A DNA stretch of 12,692 bases, from contig DEXG01000007.1 in assembly GCA_002364005.1 (NCBI GenBank), forward strand, positions 81,293-93,984. The letters are read 5' to 3'. The DNA comes from Phycisphaerales bacterium UBA3190 (GTDB lineage: Bacteria; Planctomycetota; Phycisphaerae; Phycisphaerales; UBA1924). Positions 1 through 6,524 of this stretch are shown in pieces. Each line of letters opens with the position of its first letter. Position 1 is the stretch's first letter. Below the pieces are notes generated by a model. That model was not told where the DNA came from. It was given only the letters and a program-made list of their open reading frames with translations, and made no database searches. The translations under genes and the position numbers were made by a program.

Positions 1-19
1 AAAGAAAAGTTGAGGGGGT

Positions 20-60
20 CCGCCATTGGCGGGTCCACGCCCTGCCGATCGCAGCAGGGC
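20..60. repeat. Two short palindromes at the window edge
   Basis: Two hairpins follow one another. The first has CCGCC (20-24) pairing with GGCGG (28-32) around a three-base loop. The second has GCCCTGC (39-45) pairing with GCAGGGC (54-60) around an eight-base loop. No T-run follows on the plus strand, so a classical intrinsic terminator is not supported. They may be the end of an upstream transcription unit or an intergenic repeat. The TCCGCC core recurs in the palindrome near the right edge of the window. Confidence 0.35.
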
Positions 61-127
61 GGCGCGATCGCTGCGCGTGCAGCACGCGTTGACGCGATGA
101 CAAGATCCAGGAAAACGGAGATCAGAC

Positions 128-931
128 ATGAACATCACACGCACCACCATCGCCTCGCTCGCGCTGCTCACAGGGGCAGCCCAGGCCGACCTCATCTCGA
201 TTCAGGTCGAGAACACGCTCGGGGGCGACAACTTCTTCTTCACACCCGTCTGGGTCGCCGCACACAACGGCGGGTTTGACGCGTTCAACAACGGACAGGC
301 CGCCAGCGGGAGCACGGGCATCACCCAGCTCGCCGAGAACGGCAACACCGGCCCGATCTCGAAGGCCTTCGCAAACAGCGGCGCAGGCGGGGTTGACGCA
401 ACCCTCGCCTCGGTCGTTGGCGACGGGGATGCACCCGTCTACTCGCCCGGAGAATCGAACACCTTCATGCTCGACATCGGTGACGGGAGCGTCAACCGCT
501 ACTTCTCCTACGCATCGATGGTCGTGCCCAGCAACGACCTGTTCTTCGGCAACGACAGCCCCAACGCCGTCGAACTCTTCGATGCGATGGGTAACTTCAA
601 CGGCCCGACCGTGATCGAGATCTTCGGGCGTGACATTTACGACAACGGGTCCGAGGTCAACAGCGCTACCAACGACGCCGCCTTTAGCACCAACGACGGG
701 CAATCATTGGCCGAGTTCAACACCATCCGTTCGTTGTTCAGCGACGCGGGCGATTCGGACTACCTCGCATCGTTCCTTGGTTCGACCACCGCTAACGGGG
801 CAACGATCGGCTCCACTTTCGGTGCCGACGACCTCGTCGCACGCATCACCATCAATCAGGTCCCCGCACCCGCGAGCGTGCTCGCGTTTGCCGGCGCCGG
901 GCTGATGGTTTCTCGCCGTCGTCGAGCGTGA
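128..931 (+). CDS. Exported Spondin_N-domain protein with PEP-CTERM-like tail
   Basis: This encodes a 267-residue protein. Residues 1-20 are a signal peptide with an AQA cleavage context. Residues about 22-185 match the Spondin_N pattern: a FFFTPVWVAAH strand (37-46), a G-AAS step (57-60), an LAENG turn (68-72), a PGES segment (107-110), the SYASMVVPSND stretch (127-137) and an YDNGSEVN segment (171-178). In spondins this is an eight-strand beta sandwich that binds calcium. The C-terminus (about 245-267) is VPAPAS, a short hydrophobic span, then RRRR, which resembles the PEP-CTERM sorting signals of planctomycetes. The protein is therefore inferred to be exported and anchored or processed at the envelope. 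Its ligand is unknown. GGAG at 117-120 lies eight bases before the ATG and decides the start. It appears to be a single-gene unit because a strong terminator follows. Spondin_N is recognised from memory of the family pattern, not from a search. Confidence 0.82.
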   Translation: MNITRTTIASLALLTGAAQADLISIQVENTLGGDNFFFTPVWVAAHNGGFDAFNNGQAASGSTGITQLAENGNTGPISKAFANSGAGGVDATLASVVGDGDAPVYSPGESNTFMLDIGDGSVNRYFSYASMVVPSNDLFFGNDSPNAVELFDAMGNFNGPTVIEIFGRDIYDNGSEVNSATNDAAFSTNDGQSLAEFNTIRSLFSDAGDSDYLASFLGSTTANGATIGSTFGADDLVARITINQVPAPASVLAFAGAGLMVSRRRRA

Positions 932-986
932 TCTGATTTCTCTCTGGGATCACGCTTTACATCGTGTTGCCCGTCAGGGTACACGG

Positions 987-1020
987 CCGGGCCGGGCTCA
1001 CACCCGGCCCGGTCTCTTTC
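987..1020 (+). terminator. Intrinsic terminator after the spondin-domain gene
   Basis: A perfect 10-bp GC stem (987-996 with 1003-1012) has a six-base loop and is followed by TCTCTTTC. It ends the preceding gene and lies directly before ispD, so ispD must have its own promoter or depend on read-through. Confidence 0.85.
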
Positions 1021-1021
1021 G

Positions 1022-1027
1022 TATACT
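1022..1027 (+). promoter_or_regulatory. Candidate -10 box for ispD, possibly leaderless
   Basis: TATACT matches five of six bases of the TATAAT consensus and ends five bases before the ispD ATG. Transcription would then begin at or within a base or two of the start codon, giving a leaderless message. No Shine-Dalgarno sequence lies before the ATG. No convincing -35 box is seen, because that position falls in the terminator hairpin. Confidence 0.4.
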
Positions 1028-1032
1028 TCCCC

Positions 1033-1842
1033 ATGCGTATCTGTGTCATCATCCCCGCCGCCGGTTCTTCAACACGCTACAACAGCGATGCCCCCGATCC
1101 CCTGGGCTCGACCCGCTCGAAGCTCGATGAGGACCTGGGCGGCAAGACCGTCCTCCAACGCAGCGTGGAACTCTTCAACACCCGCGAAGAAGTCCACCAG
1201 ATCATCGTCGCCGGCCCGCACAACGACGAGGCGTTCAGCGACTTCAAGCTCCGCCACGCCGATCGCCTGTCATTGCTGGGCGCCTCGCTGGTCCAGGGCG
1301 GCAAGGACCACCGATACGAAACCGTCGCCAACGCCCTGGCGCACATCGACGAATCCTGCACCCATGTCGCGATCCACGATGCCGCACGCCCAGCGACCGA
1401 CCCGGCCCTGATCGATCGGGTGATCGACACCGCCAAGTCGCACCCCGCCGTCGTGCCCGGCACACCCGTCAGCGACACCCTCAAACGCGTCGAGCCCGAA
1501 CCCATCGAGAACGCGGGTGATGTCGACGCCGTCGCCTCGATCCTCGGCGTCGGGACCACCCACGCGTTGCACCGCGTCGAGTCCACCGTCGATCGCTCGA
1601 ACCTCATGCAGATCCAGACCCCCCAGATCTTTGAACGAGGGCTGCTACAGCGTGCTTATGCGCAGGATGACCTGGCCTCGACCGACGACGCGGGGCTGAT
1701 CGAACGCCTCGGCGAACCGGTGGTGGTGGTGGAGGGCGACCCACTCAATCTCAAGCTGACCCGACAGCGTGACCTGCCGCTGCTGCGTGCGATCATGGGG
1801 GTGCAGGGACCGAGTCAGCGACCGACGCACAAGCGGTTCTGA
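1033..1842 (+). CDS. ispD: 2-C-methyl-D-erythritol 4-phosphate cytidylyltransferase
   Basis: IspD transfers CMP from CTP to methylerythritol phosphate in the MEP isoprenoid pathway, in the cytoplasm. The 269-residue product starts with the nucleotide-binding PAAGSSTR loop (8-15) and K30. It then has HDAARP (115-120), VSDTL (146-150), VDR (186-188), QTPQIF (195-200), TDDA (217-220) and NLKLT (239-243). R15, K30, R188 and K241 would be the catalytic arginine and lysine positions known for the family. It is about 30 residues longer than the E. coli enzyme. Much of the extra length appears to lie between the SDTLKRV and VDR motifs (about 152-185). The reading frame is open upstream to 964, but those codons run through the terminator, so the ATG at 1033 is chosen. 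No ispF is adjacent. The assignment is secure. Confidence 0.93.
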   Translation: MRICVIIPAAGSSTRYNSDAPDPLGSTRSKLDEDLGGKTVLQRSVELFNTREEVHQIIVAGPHNDEAFSDFKLRHADRLSLLGASLVQGGKDHRYETVANALAHIDESCTHVAIHDAARPATDPALIDRVIDTAKSHPAVVPGTPVSDTLKRVEPEPIENAGDVDAVASILGVGTTHALHRVESTVDRSNLMQIQTPQIFERGLLQRAYAQDDLASTDDAGLIERLGEPVVVVEGDPLNLKLTRQRDLPLLRAIMGVQGPSQRPTHKRF

Positions 1843-1864
1843 ATCACGCGCTCTACCAAGCATG

Positions 1865-1894
1865 AAAAAACGGCTGCCCGAACGGAGCAGCCGT
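1865..1894 (-). terminator. Intrinsic terminator of lexA
   Basis: Read on the minus strand, an 8-bp stem (1887-1894 with 1870-1877) around a nine-base loop is followed by six T (1865-1870). It lies about 40 bases past the lexA stop codon. The plus-strand side lacks a T-run, so it is mainly a lexA terminator. It may also limit read-through from the convergent ispD. Confidence 0.88.
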
Positions 1895-1934
1895 GAGAGA
1901 GGTCTTGGTTGGTACGAAACAGTTTACCAGAAAA

Positions 1935-2546
1935 TCAGTACCGCCGCACGACACCCTTGACGATCCCCTGGATCTGGCAGAACTTGACCCGGATGGGCTC
2001 AAACTCGGGGTTCGCGGGCTGGAGCCGGATGTGGTCGGCTTCCTTAAAGAAGGTTTTGAGCGTAGTCGAGCCGTCCTCGAGCAGGGCCACGACGCGATCG
2101 CCGTTGTGGGCGACCTGAGCGCGTTCGAGCAGCACGAGATCACCATCGAGGATGCCCTCGTCGCGCATCGACTCGCCGTCGACCTGCAGGGCGAAGGTCG
2201 AGCCCGCCTTATCAACGGTCGACAGGAACTCGACCAGGTCGATTTCGTCAGCGTCAGCGACCTTCTCGATCGGGTAGCCCGCGGCGATCTTGCCCACGAG
2301 CGGGAACTTCAGCGGGCGTGACTCGTCCGGGACCGCGATGCCCTCAGCGATCGACAAAGAGCGTGCCTTGTTCGCTTCGCGAACGAGTGCGCCCTTTTTG
2401 ATCAGCGCTTCGACATGCTCGAACACCGTCACCTTGCTGACGCCGATTTCGTCGGCGAGTTCCTGCATCGTCGGGGAATAGCCACGGCGAATACGAGAAT
2501 CGCGAATCAACTGCAGAATCCGGAGCTGTTTGGGGGTGAGATTCAT
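1935..2546 (-). CDS. lexA: LexA repressor (SOS response)
   Basis: LexA represses DNA-damage genes and cleaves itself when stimulated by RecA filaments. The 203-residue product has an N-terminal winged helix (1-65), with the MNLTPKQLRILQ opening and a recognition helix near SKVTVFEHVEAL (37-48). A linker leads to the S24-type peptidase domain. The cleavage site is A89-G90 in KIAAGYP. The catalytic serine is S126 in DGESM and the lysine is K164 in TTLKTF. All expected residues are present. The frame is open up to a TTG at 2573, but the ATG at 2546 is chosen because AAAGGA lies about ten bases before it and the protein then starts like other LexA proteins. It has its own terminator. It lies 23 bases after a possible upstream ORF on the same strand, so it may be the second gene of a short unit. 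Confidence 0.95.
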   Translation of the reverse strand: MNLTPKQLRILQLIRDSRIRRGYSPTMQELADEIGVSKVTVFEHVEALIKKGALVREANKARSLSIAEGIAVPDESRPLKFPLVGKIAAGYPIEKVADADEIDLVEFLSTVDKAGSTFALQVDGESMRDEGILDGDLVLLERAQVAHNGDRVVALLEDGSTTLKTFFKEADHIRLQPANPEFEPIRVKFCQIQGIVKGVVRRY

Positions 2547-2569
2547 GTCGCCCATCCTTTCGAAGGTGT

Positions 2570-2919
2570 TCAAAGCCGCTTGTCGATGCGGTTCGTGTGC
2601 GTGATGTGGGCTGGGTGCCCGTCTTCCCGATCAGTTTTCTCAGCGACCACTGGGCTTGTCCCATCAAGTCGCGTTGTGCTGACATCATCTGCTGCGTCAC
2701 CTGAAGCAGCCCGATCATCTCCGCGTTCGACACGGGTTGCTCTTCCAGCAGCACCGGTTCAACGCGGGTGAGCCAGCCACGAAAGCCGCGACTGATCAGT
2801 GTCTTGAGCCCCTCCCGGCGAGGGCTCGCGTGGTAATCCGAAACAAAGTCGCCGCCGGGGCCGATCCGAATCAGGGTCGTGCTGCTGTCGATGCTGTTCA
2901 AGCTGGTCATGCTTTTCAT
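2570..2919 (-). CDS. Unrecognised protein upstream of lexA, frame disrupted
   Basis: I do not recognise this protein. From the ATG at 2919 the frame is convincingly codon-biased (mostly G or C in third position) for about 95-104 residues. It encodes a mixed polar protein with a motif-free middle (LISRGFRGWLTRVEPVLLEE, 41-60) and a glutamine- and methionine-rich helix-like region (72-90). Read straight on, this frame runs to 2344, 200 bases into lexA, and its tail looks like out-of-frame noise. The -1 frame takes over the codon bias at about 2608-2638 and stops at TGA (2572-2570), 23 bases before lexA. This would give a product of about 116 residues. Either a base is missing in the assembly, the gene is broken, the ribosome shifts frame, or the overlap is real. 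The coordinates given assume the frame change. No strong Shine-Dalgarno sequence is seen; an alternative ATG lies at 2910. Confidence 0.5.
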
Positions 2920-3182
2920 ATGTCACACTCGATCATGCTGGTCCCGAATCCACACGCGTGGTGTCGGGTTGTCCCATATCTGATCGGGTATCACGCTTGA
3001 ACATGTCCAGCAGTTTGACCCTGTTTGTTTGGGTGATCTTAGCCGATCATGGACCAGACGACAATGGGAAACCGCAGAATCGAGCTTCACGATGCATCAA
3101 CCCTGATAATTCATCTTGATACCCATACAAAAACCCAGCGCAACTTGTGCCGATTGAGCCCAAAGCGAGCGTCACAAGGGCT
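2920..3182. other. Intergenic region between dprA and the lexA-side ORF
   Basis: These 263 bases are less GC-rich than the genes and hold no convincing ORF. They should contain the promoter of the lexA-side unit and the end of the dprA transcript. Visible elements are a near-palindrome GAACATGTCC at 2999-3008, the inverted pair TGATC/GATCA at 3034-3038 and 3045-3049, and on the minus strand a five-T run at about 3128-3134 without a clean stem. No tRNA-like fold was found. None of these can be given a function with confidence. Confidence 0.4.
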
Positions 3183-4361
3183 TTATCGGACCCGTATGAA
3201 GTGGCTCCCCTCCCGCCGAACCAGCCCCTGGATCTCCAGCATCGTCAGCTCGGAACGCAGCGATCCGGGGTCGACGCCGAGCTGCTCAGCAAGCTCATCG
3301 CCTGTTCGGGGCTGGTCGAGCGCTCGCAGGATCTCGCCGGGCATCCCATCGGGCTCGGGAAGCACGGCCTTGGTCGGCTCGCGTGCGGGGTCGCCCGTCC
3401 GCGCTGCGTGCGTCCCCTCGAACAGGTGCCGAGCATCCTGACGCAGAATCGACAGCACATCACCGGGCTCGACCACCAGGTGCGCCCCATGCCGAAGCAA
3501 CTCGAGCGATCCGGCGCTGCTGGGCGAATCAACCCGCCCCGGCAAGGCCATGACCTCCCGCCCGTGATCGTCGACCGCGTGACGAGCGGTGATGAGCGCC
3601 CCCGAGCGTGCACCGGCTTCGATCACCAGCACCCCCAGCGAGAGCCCGGAGATGATGCGGTTGCGGGCCGGGAAGTTCTTGGCATCGGGCTTGGTGTCGG
3701 TGGGCAGCTCCGAGATCACCGCGCCCCCGCGCTCGATCGTTTCATTGAAGAGCGTCCCGTTCTCGGGCGGGTAGTCGTGGGCAATCCCACACCCAAGCAC
3801 CACGATCGTCGATCCGCCCGCATTGAGCGCCCCGCGGTGGGCGGCTGTATCAATCCCCCGCGCCCCGCCCGAGACCACACAAACCCCGGCGCTACCCAAA
3901 GCCCCAGCGAACCGCCCCGCCTGCTCGACGCCATAGATACTGCAGTTCCGCGAGCCGACCATCGCGCAGGTGTACTTGTGGTCTTGCTCGGGATCGAGCC
4001 GCCCGCGCACGGTCAGCACGGGCGGGGCCGCGGGAACCGAGGCGAGCATCGCTGGGTAGTGGGGGTCGCCAAGGGCGACGACATAGGCCCCGCATGCTGC
4101 GATCCGCTCCAGCTCACGATCCACTCCCTCAATGGATCGGTGCAGGTTCCGGGCGATGCTGGTGGCGGTCTTGTCCCCGATGCCCGGCACCCGCGCGATG
4201 CGTGAGACCGAGGCGCCCAGCACCGCGTCGACCGAGCCGAGTGATTCGATCAGGCGTGCGATACGGACCGGGCCAAGCCCGGGCACAAGGGTCAACGCGA
4301 GCAGTGATTTTCCGCGTTCGCTGCACGACCCAGGGGCTGGGTTGGTGCATCGCTCGCTCAT
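3183..4361 (-). CDS. dprA: DNA-processing protein DprA (Smf)
   Basis: DprA binds incoming single-stranded DNA in the cytoplasm and loads RecA during natural transformation. The 392-residue product has an N-terminal SAM/helix-hairpin-helix part (about 20-75, with VPGLG and VPGIG turns). A Rossmann-like core follows (about 100-300), with VGSRNCSIYG (135-144), SGGARGID (164-171), YPPEN (197-201), FPARNRIISGL (230-240), SGALITARHA (253-262) and GREVMALPG (267-275). A C-terminal winged-helix DprA domain spans about 335-392. All core motifs are intact and the length is normal. The ATG overlaps the stop of the upstream lipoprotein gene by ATGA, so translation is probably coupled. DprA occurs in many non-competent bacteria, so its presence alone does not prove competence. 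Confidence 0.95.
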   Translation of the reverse strand: MSERCTNPAPGSCSERGKSLLALTLVPGLGPVRIARLIESLGSVDAVLGASVSRIARVPGIGDKTATSIARNLHRSIEGVDRELERIAACGAYVVALGDPHYPAMLASVPAAPPVLTVRGRLDPEQDHKYTCAMVGSRNCSIYGVEQAGRFAGALGSAGVCVVSGGARGIDTAAHRGALNAGGSTIVVLGCGIAHDYPPENGTLFNETIERGGAVISELPTDTKPDAKNFPARNRIISGLSLGVLVIEAGARSGALITARHAVDDHGREVMALPGRVDSPSSAGSLELLRHGAHLVVEPGDVLSILRQDARHLFEGTHAARTGDPAREPTKAVLPEPDGMPGEILRALDQPRTGDELAEQLGVDPGSLRSELTMLEIQGLVRREGSHFIRVR

Positions 4362-4789
4362 GGTCCGAATGAATCAACCAGTGTCAGGGGGGCGTAATCG
4401 TCTCGATCCCCCTTCTCGCCGTGGGCCAGCAGCCGGGCCATGACCTGCAAGGGCTGGTCGGCCTCGATCTCGCTGAGCAGGCGTTTGTCCACGATCCGCT
4501 GGGGGTACATGAACGCCGGGTTGGGCTCACGGATGGTGATGTAGACCACCCAGCCGTCGCGTCCGCGGTCATCCCGATCGATCTGGAAATCCCAGCCCGG
4601 GTTTGGGGCTTGCATGACCAGCAGGTGACGCCCCTCGAGCGTGCTCCCCATGATCGGGGGTGCGGAACGCAGGCGTTCAGCCGTCACCGCACTGTCGATA
4701 TCGTTCCTCATGAGCTTGCACCCCGAAAGCGTCGTGGCCAACATCGAGAACCCGATAAGCCCGACCTGAATCATTGATGCGTTTGGCAT
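4358..4789 (-). CDS. Small lipoprotein of unknown function, coupled to dprA
   Basis: The 143-residue product begins with a short signal sequence ending in the lipobox LSGC, so C24 would be lipidated after signal peptidase II cleavage. The mature part includes GRHLLVMQAPNPGWDFQI (53-70), then GWVVYITIREPNPAF (79-93), and a charged C-terminus. The alternating hydrophobic pattern suggests a small beta-rich domain, but I do not recognise the family. The ATG at 4789 is chosen because GGGGA lies about eight bases upstream. The frame is open to 4891 but that would add a non-signal N-terminus, and the ATG at 4774 lacks a ribosome site. The gene ends inside the dprA start codon (ATGA), an unexpected partner for a cytoplasmic DNA-processing protein. 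It is divergent from the prepilin-like gene at 4910, with 120 bases between them. Confidence 0.78.
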   Translation of the reverse strand: MPNASMIQVGLIGFSMLATTLSGCKLMRNDIDSAVTAERLRSAPPIMGSTLEGRHLLVMQAPNPGWDFQIDRDDRGRDGWVVYITIREPNPAFMYPQRIVDKRLLSEIEADQPLQVMARLLAHGEKGDRDDYAPLTLVDSFGP

Positions 4790-4909
4790 GTCTGCGTCCC
4801 CAGTCAGAAAAGCGAGCGAATTGAAGAATCGATGCTCGGCTGTTTGTGCCTTGTATGGTAGCATCATCCCAACAAGCCCGCAAAGGGCCATTCATGATTC
4901 ACTGAAACG

Positions 4910-5989
4910 ATGCTGATGATAAGCGAGATGCGTATGCCCTCCAGAAGAACCAATGCCCGCCGAGCGATGACCCTAATCGAACTGCTCATCACGATCGTGA
5001 TCCTGCTCGCCCTGACCCTGACCATCGCACCGGCCCTGGGCCACATGCGCGGCGAGTCGAACAACGACCTGAGCAAGGCCAACCTGATGCAGCTCGGGCA
5101 GAGCCGGGATCAGTACGCGCTCGACAACGCCGATCGCATCTTTGCCTATTCATGGCGAGCCGGTGAGTCCTACAAACTGCCCACCGGGCAGGTGCGAAAC
5201 CCAAACTCCGATCAGGAAGCCGCGGCTTTTCAGAATCAGGAGATCCTGATGCGTCGCACCGGGCGGATCAACGGCGCGACCAAGATCCAGAGCTCGACCA
5301 CTCGACTCCCGCACCGACGCTTCTCGCATCTGGTGCTGCTGGATTACTTGGCCGCAGACGACAACATTTTCAATACCACCACGCTGGGCATCGATCCGGC
5401 CGACCAGAATGTGCTGACTTGGCACGAGCGCCCGCTCAGCTATGGCCAGGGCAGCGGGGTGCCGTACGCAGAAACAGATCTCAACGGGTACGACGAAGAT
5501 TTTAACTGGTCCTTGACCGCCGTGCGCCAGCGCTGGGCGTTCGCATCGAGCTACGAGATTGTGCCGTTCGCCTGGCAGGGTGATGGTCCAAACGATGTCT
5601 ATGTCCCCGTGAGCAGCACGCCACACCTGTATTCCGGGACTGGTTCTATCGTTCTTGGGCAACGCCTGATGAGTGATGTCGCCTTCGCATCCCAGAAGGT
5701 CCACATGCACGAGGACCACGACCGCGAGCAGAAGCGATTCCCATGGTTCGCCTATGACCACGCGGCCGTGGAAAAACTCATGTTCGACGGCTCGATCAAC
5801 TCCCAGATCTCGGGCGAGGCGAACGATTCATACAGCCCGGCGGACCCGAACAATGTCTGGCGTCAGCGCTATGTCCCCATCCAGCACTACCCGATCCCGC
5901 TCGGTGGGTTCAATGACTCGACCGAGCTGAACATGCGTTTCAGGTGGACAAAGAACGGGCTCCAGGGCATCGATTACCCGACCCCGTAA
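4910..5989 (+). CDS. Prepilin-like secreted protein with H-X8-DG motif
   Basis: The 359-residue product has a type IV prepilin/pseudopilin leader: a basic stretch, then RRA cut before MTLIELL (cleavage A19/M20, conserved glutamate E24), followed by a hydrophobic helix to about residue 40. The segment after the helix (KANLMQLGQSRDQYALDNAD, 56-75) fits planctomycete and Verrucomicrobia pseudopilin-like proteins. Near the C-terminus, H284 is followed by eight residues and then DG (293-294) in YDHAAVEKLMFDG. This is one residue shorter than the H-X9-DG motif of prepilin-processing-associated proteins. The family is large in these phyla and its function is mostly unknown. Surface or secretion-system assembly is inferred only from the leader. 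The start is uncertain: ATGs at 4928 and 4934 give leaders of 13 and 11 residues, and no strong ribosome site favours one. It ends five bases from the convergent gene. Confidence 0.85.
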   Translation: MLMISEMRMPSRRTNARRAMTLIELLITIVILLALTLTIAPALGHMRGESNNDLSKANLMQLGQSRDQYALDNADRIFAYSWRAGESYKLPTGQVRNPNSDQEAAAFQNQEILMRRTGRINGATKIQSSTTRLPHRRFSHLVLLDYLAADDNIFNTTTLGIDPADQNVLTWHERPLSYGQGSGVPYAETDLNGYDEDFNWSLTAVRQRWAFASSYEIVPFAWQGDGPNDVYVPVSSTPHLYSGTGSIVLGQRLMSDVAFASQKVHMHEDHDREQKRFPWFAYDHAAVEKLMFDGSINSQISGEANDSYSPADPNNVWRQRYVPIQHYPIPLGGFNDSTELNMRFRWTKNGLQGIDYPTP

Positions 5990-5994
5990 TCGGC

Positions 5995-6390
5995 TCAGAT
6001 GTACAGATCAAGCACCCGACCCGTCGCGGGCACATGCTGCTGGCGGACCTGTTCGATGCGCAGTGCCGATTCGATGGCAGGCGTCGGTGCGGGCAGATCG
6101 CCCAGCTTGGGGAGCAGTTGCACGCGACCACCCAGCTCAGCCGTATCGGGCGACCGCTGCAAGGGCTCGGGGCGATTCCCGGGCTCGACCGGGCAGTGCG
6201 TCTCATGCTGATTGAGGTTCTGGTTCAGCGATTGCAGGTAGCGATGGAAGGGCATCACGCCGGGCGGGGCGTCGTGGGGCTTGGGTGTCGGCACAATCAC
6301 CCGATCGGGGTGCACACGACCGCCGTGGGCCCAGAGGCCGCACATATGCGGGTTCGAGTTTGCGATTGGCGTGTGTCCCATGACACCCAA
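5995..6390 (-). CDS. Unrecognised small protein, convergent with the prepilin-like gene
   Basis: I do not recognise this 131-residue product. Codon bias is strong throughout (for instance 17 of 20 codons end in G or C at 6241-6300), which supports a real gene over a shadow. It is rich in proline and histidine, with NPHMCGLWAHGGRVHPDRVI (11-30), a PGVMPFHRYLQSLNQNLNQ helix-like segment (43-61), and a C-terminal helix ending RVLDLYI. No signal peptide or membrane span is seen. The start is uncertain: TTG at 6390, ATG at 6381, or an upstream start. The same frame looks coding back to a TGA at 6445-6447 with only TTG or CTG starts, and no ribosome site is visible. It is divergent from queA, so the 134-143 bases between them should hold both promoters. 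Confidence 0.6.
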   Translation of the reverse strand: MGVMGHTPIANSNPHMCGLWAHGGRVHPDRVIVPTPKPHDAPPGVMPFHRYLQSLNQNLNQHETHCPVEPGNRPEPLQRSPDTAELGGRVQLLPKLGDLPAPTPAIESALRIEQVRQQHVPATGRVLDLYI

Positions 6391-6510
6391 CAGGGATGCA
6401 CACGCGGTGCCGACGACCGGCGTCCGAGAACATCGGGGGCCATGTCACCAGATCGCGTTGCCCGATGCGGGTCGTGTGGGATGTTGATCGTGGGCAACAC
6501 GCACGGTGCG

Positions 6511-6516
6511 TACGAT
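6511..6516 (+). promoter_or_regulatory. Candidate -10 box for queA
   Basis: TACGAT matches four of six consensus bases and lies eight bases before the queA ATG, with no Shine-Dalgarno sequence between. Its placement mirrors the TATACT box before ispD and would give a leaderless or nearly leaderless message. TTGATC at 6484-6489 is too far away (21 bases) to be a good -35 box. Confidence 0.25.
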
Positions 6517-6524
6517 CCTCACCC

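Noticed and set aside
1893..2321. Plus-strand ORF opposite lexA
   Set aside because: Protein-like composition, but fully antisense to lexA, starting inside its terminator and without a ribosome site.
2344..2546. Continuation of the pre-lexA ORF into lexA
   Set aside because: The tail in this frame is serine-, arginine- and threonine-rich and lacks the codon bias seen earlier, so it is treated as out of frame.
2920..3060. Possible tRNA or structured RNA
   Set aside because: A GTCCCGAATCC string recalls a T-loop, but no acceptor, D or anticodon stems can be formed around it.
3125..3185. Terminator after dprA
   Set aside because: A five-T run exists on the minus strand, but only a weak 6-bp stem with a long loop precedes it, about ten bases away.
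3147..4205. Plus-strand ORF (352 codons) opposite dprA
   Set aside because: Antisense shadow with low-complexity proline, arginine and histidine content; dprA motifs are intact.
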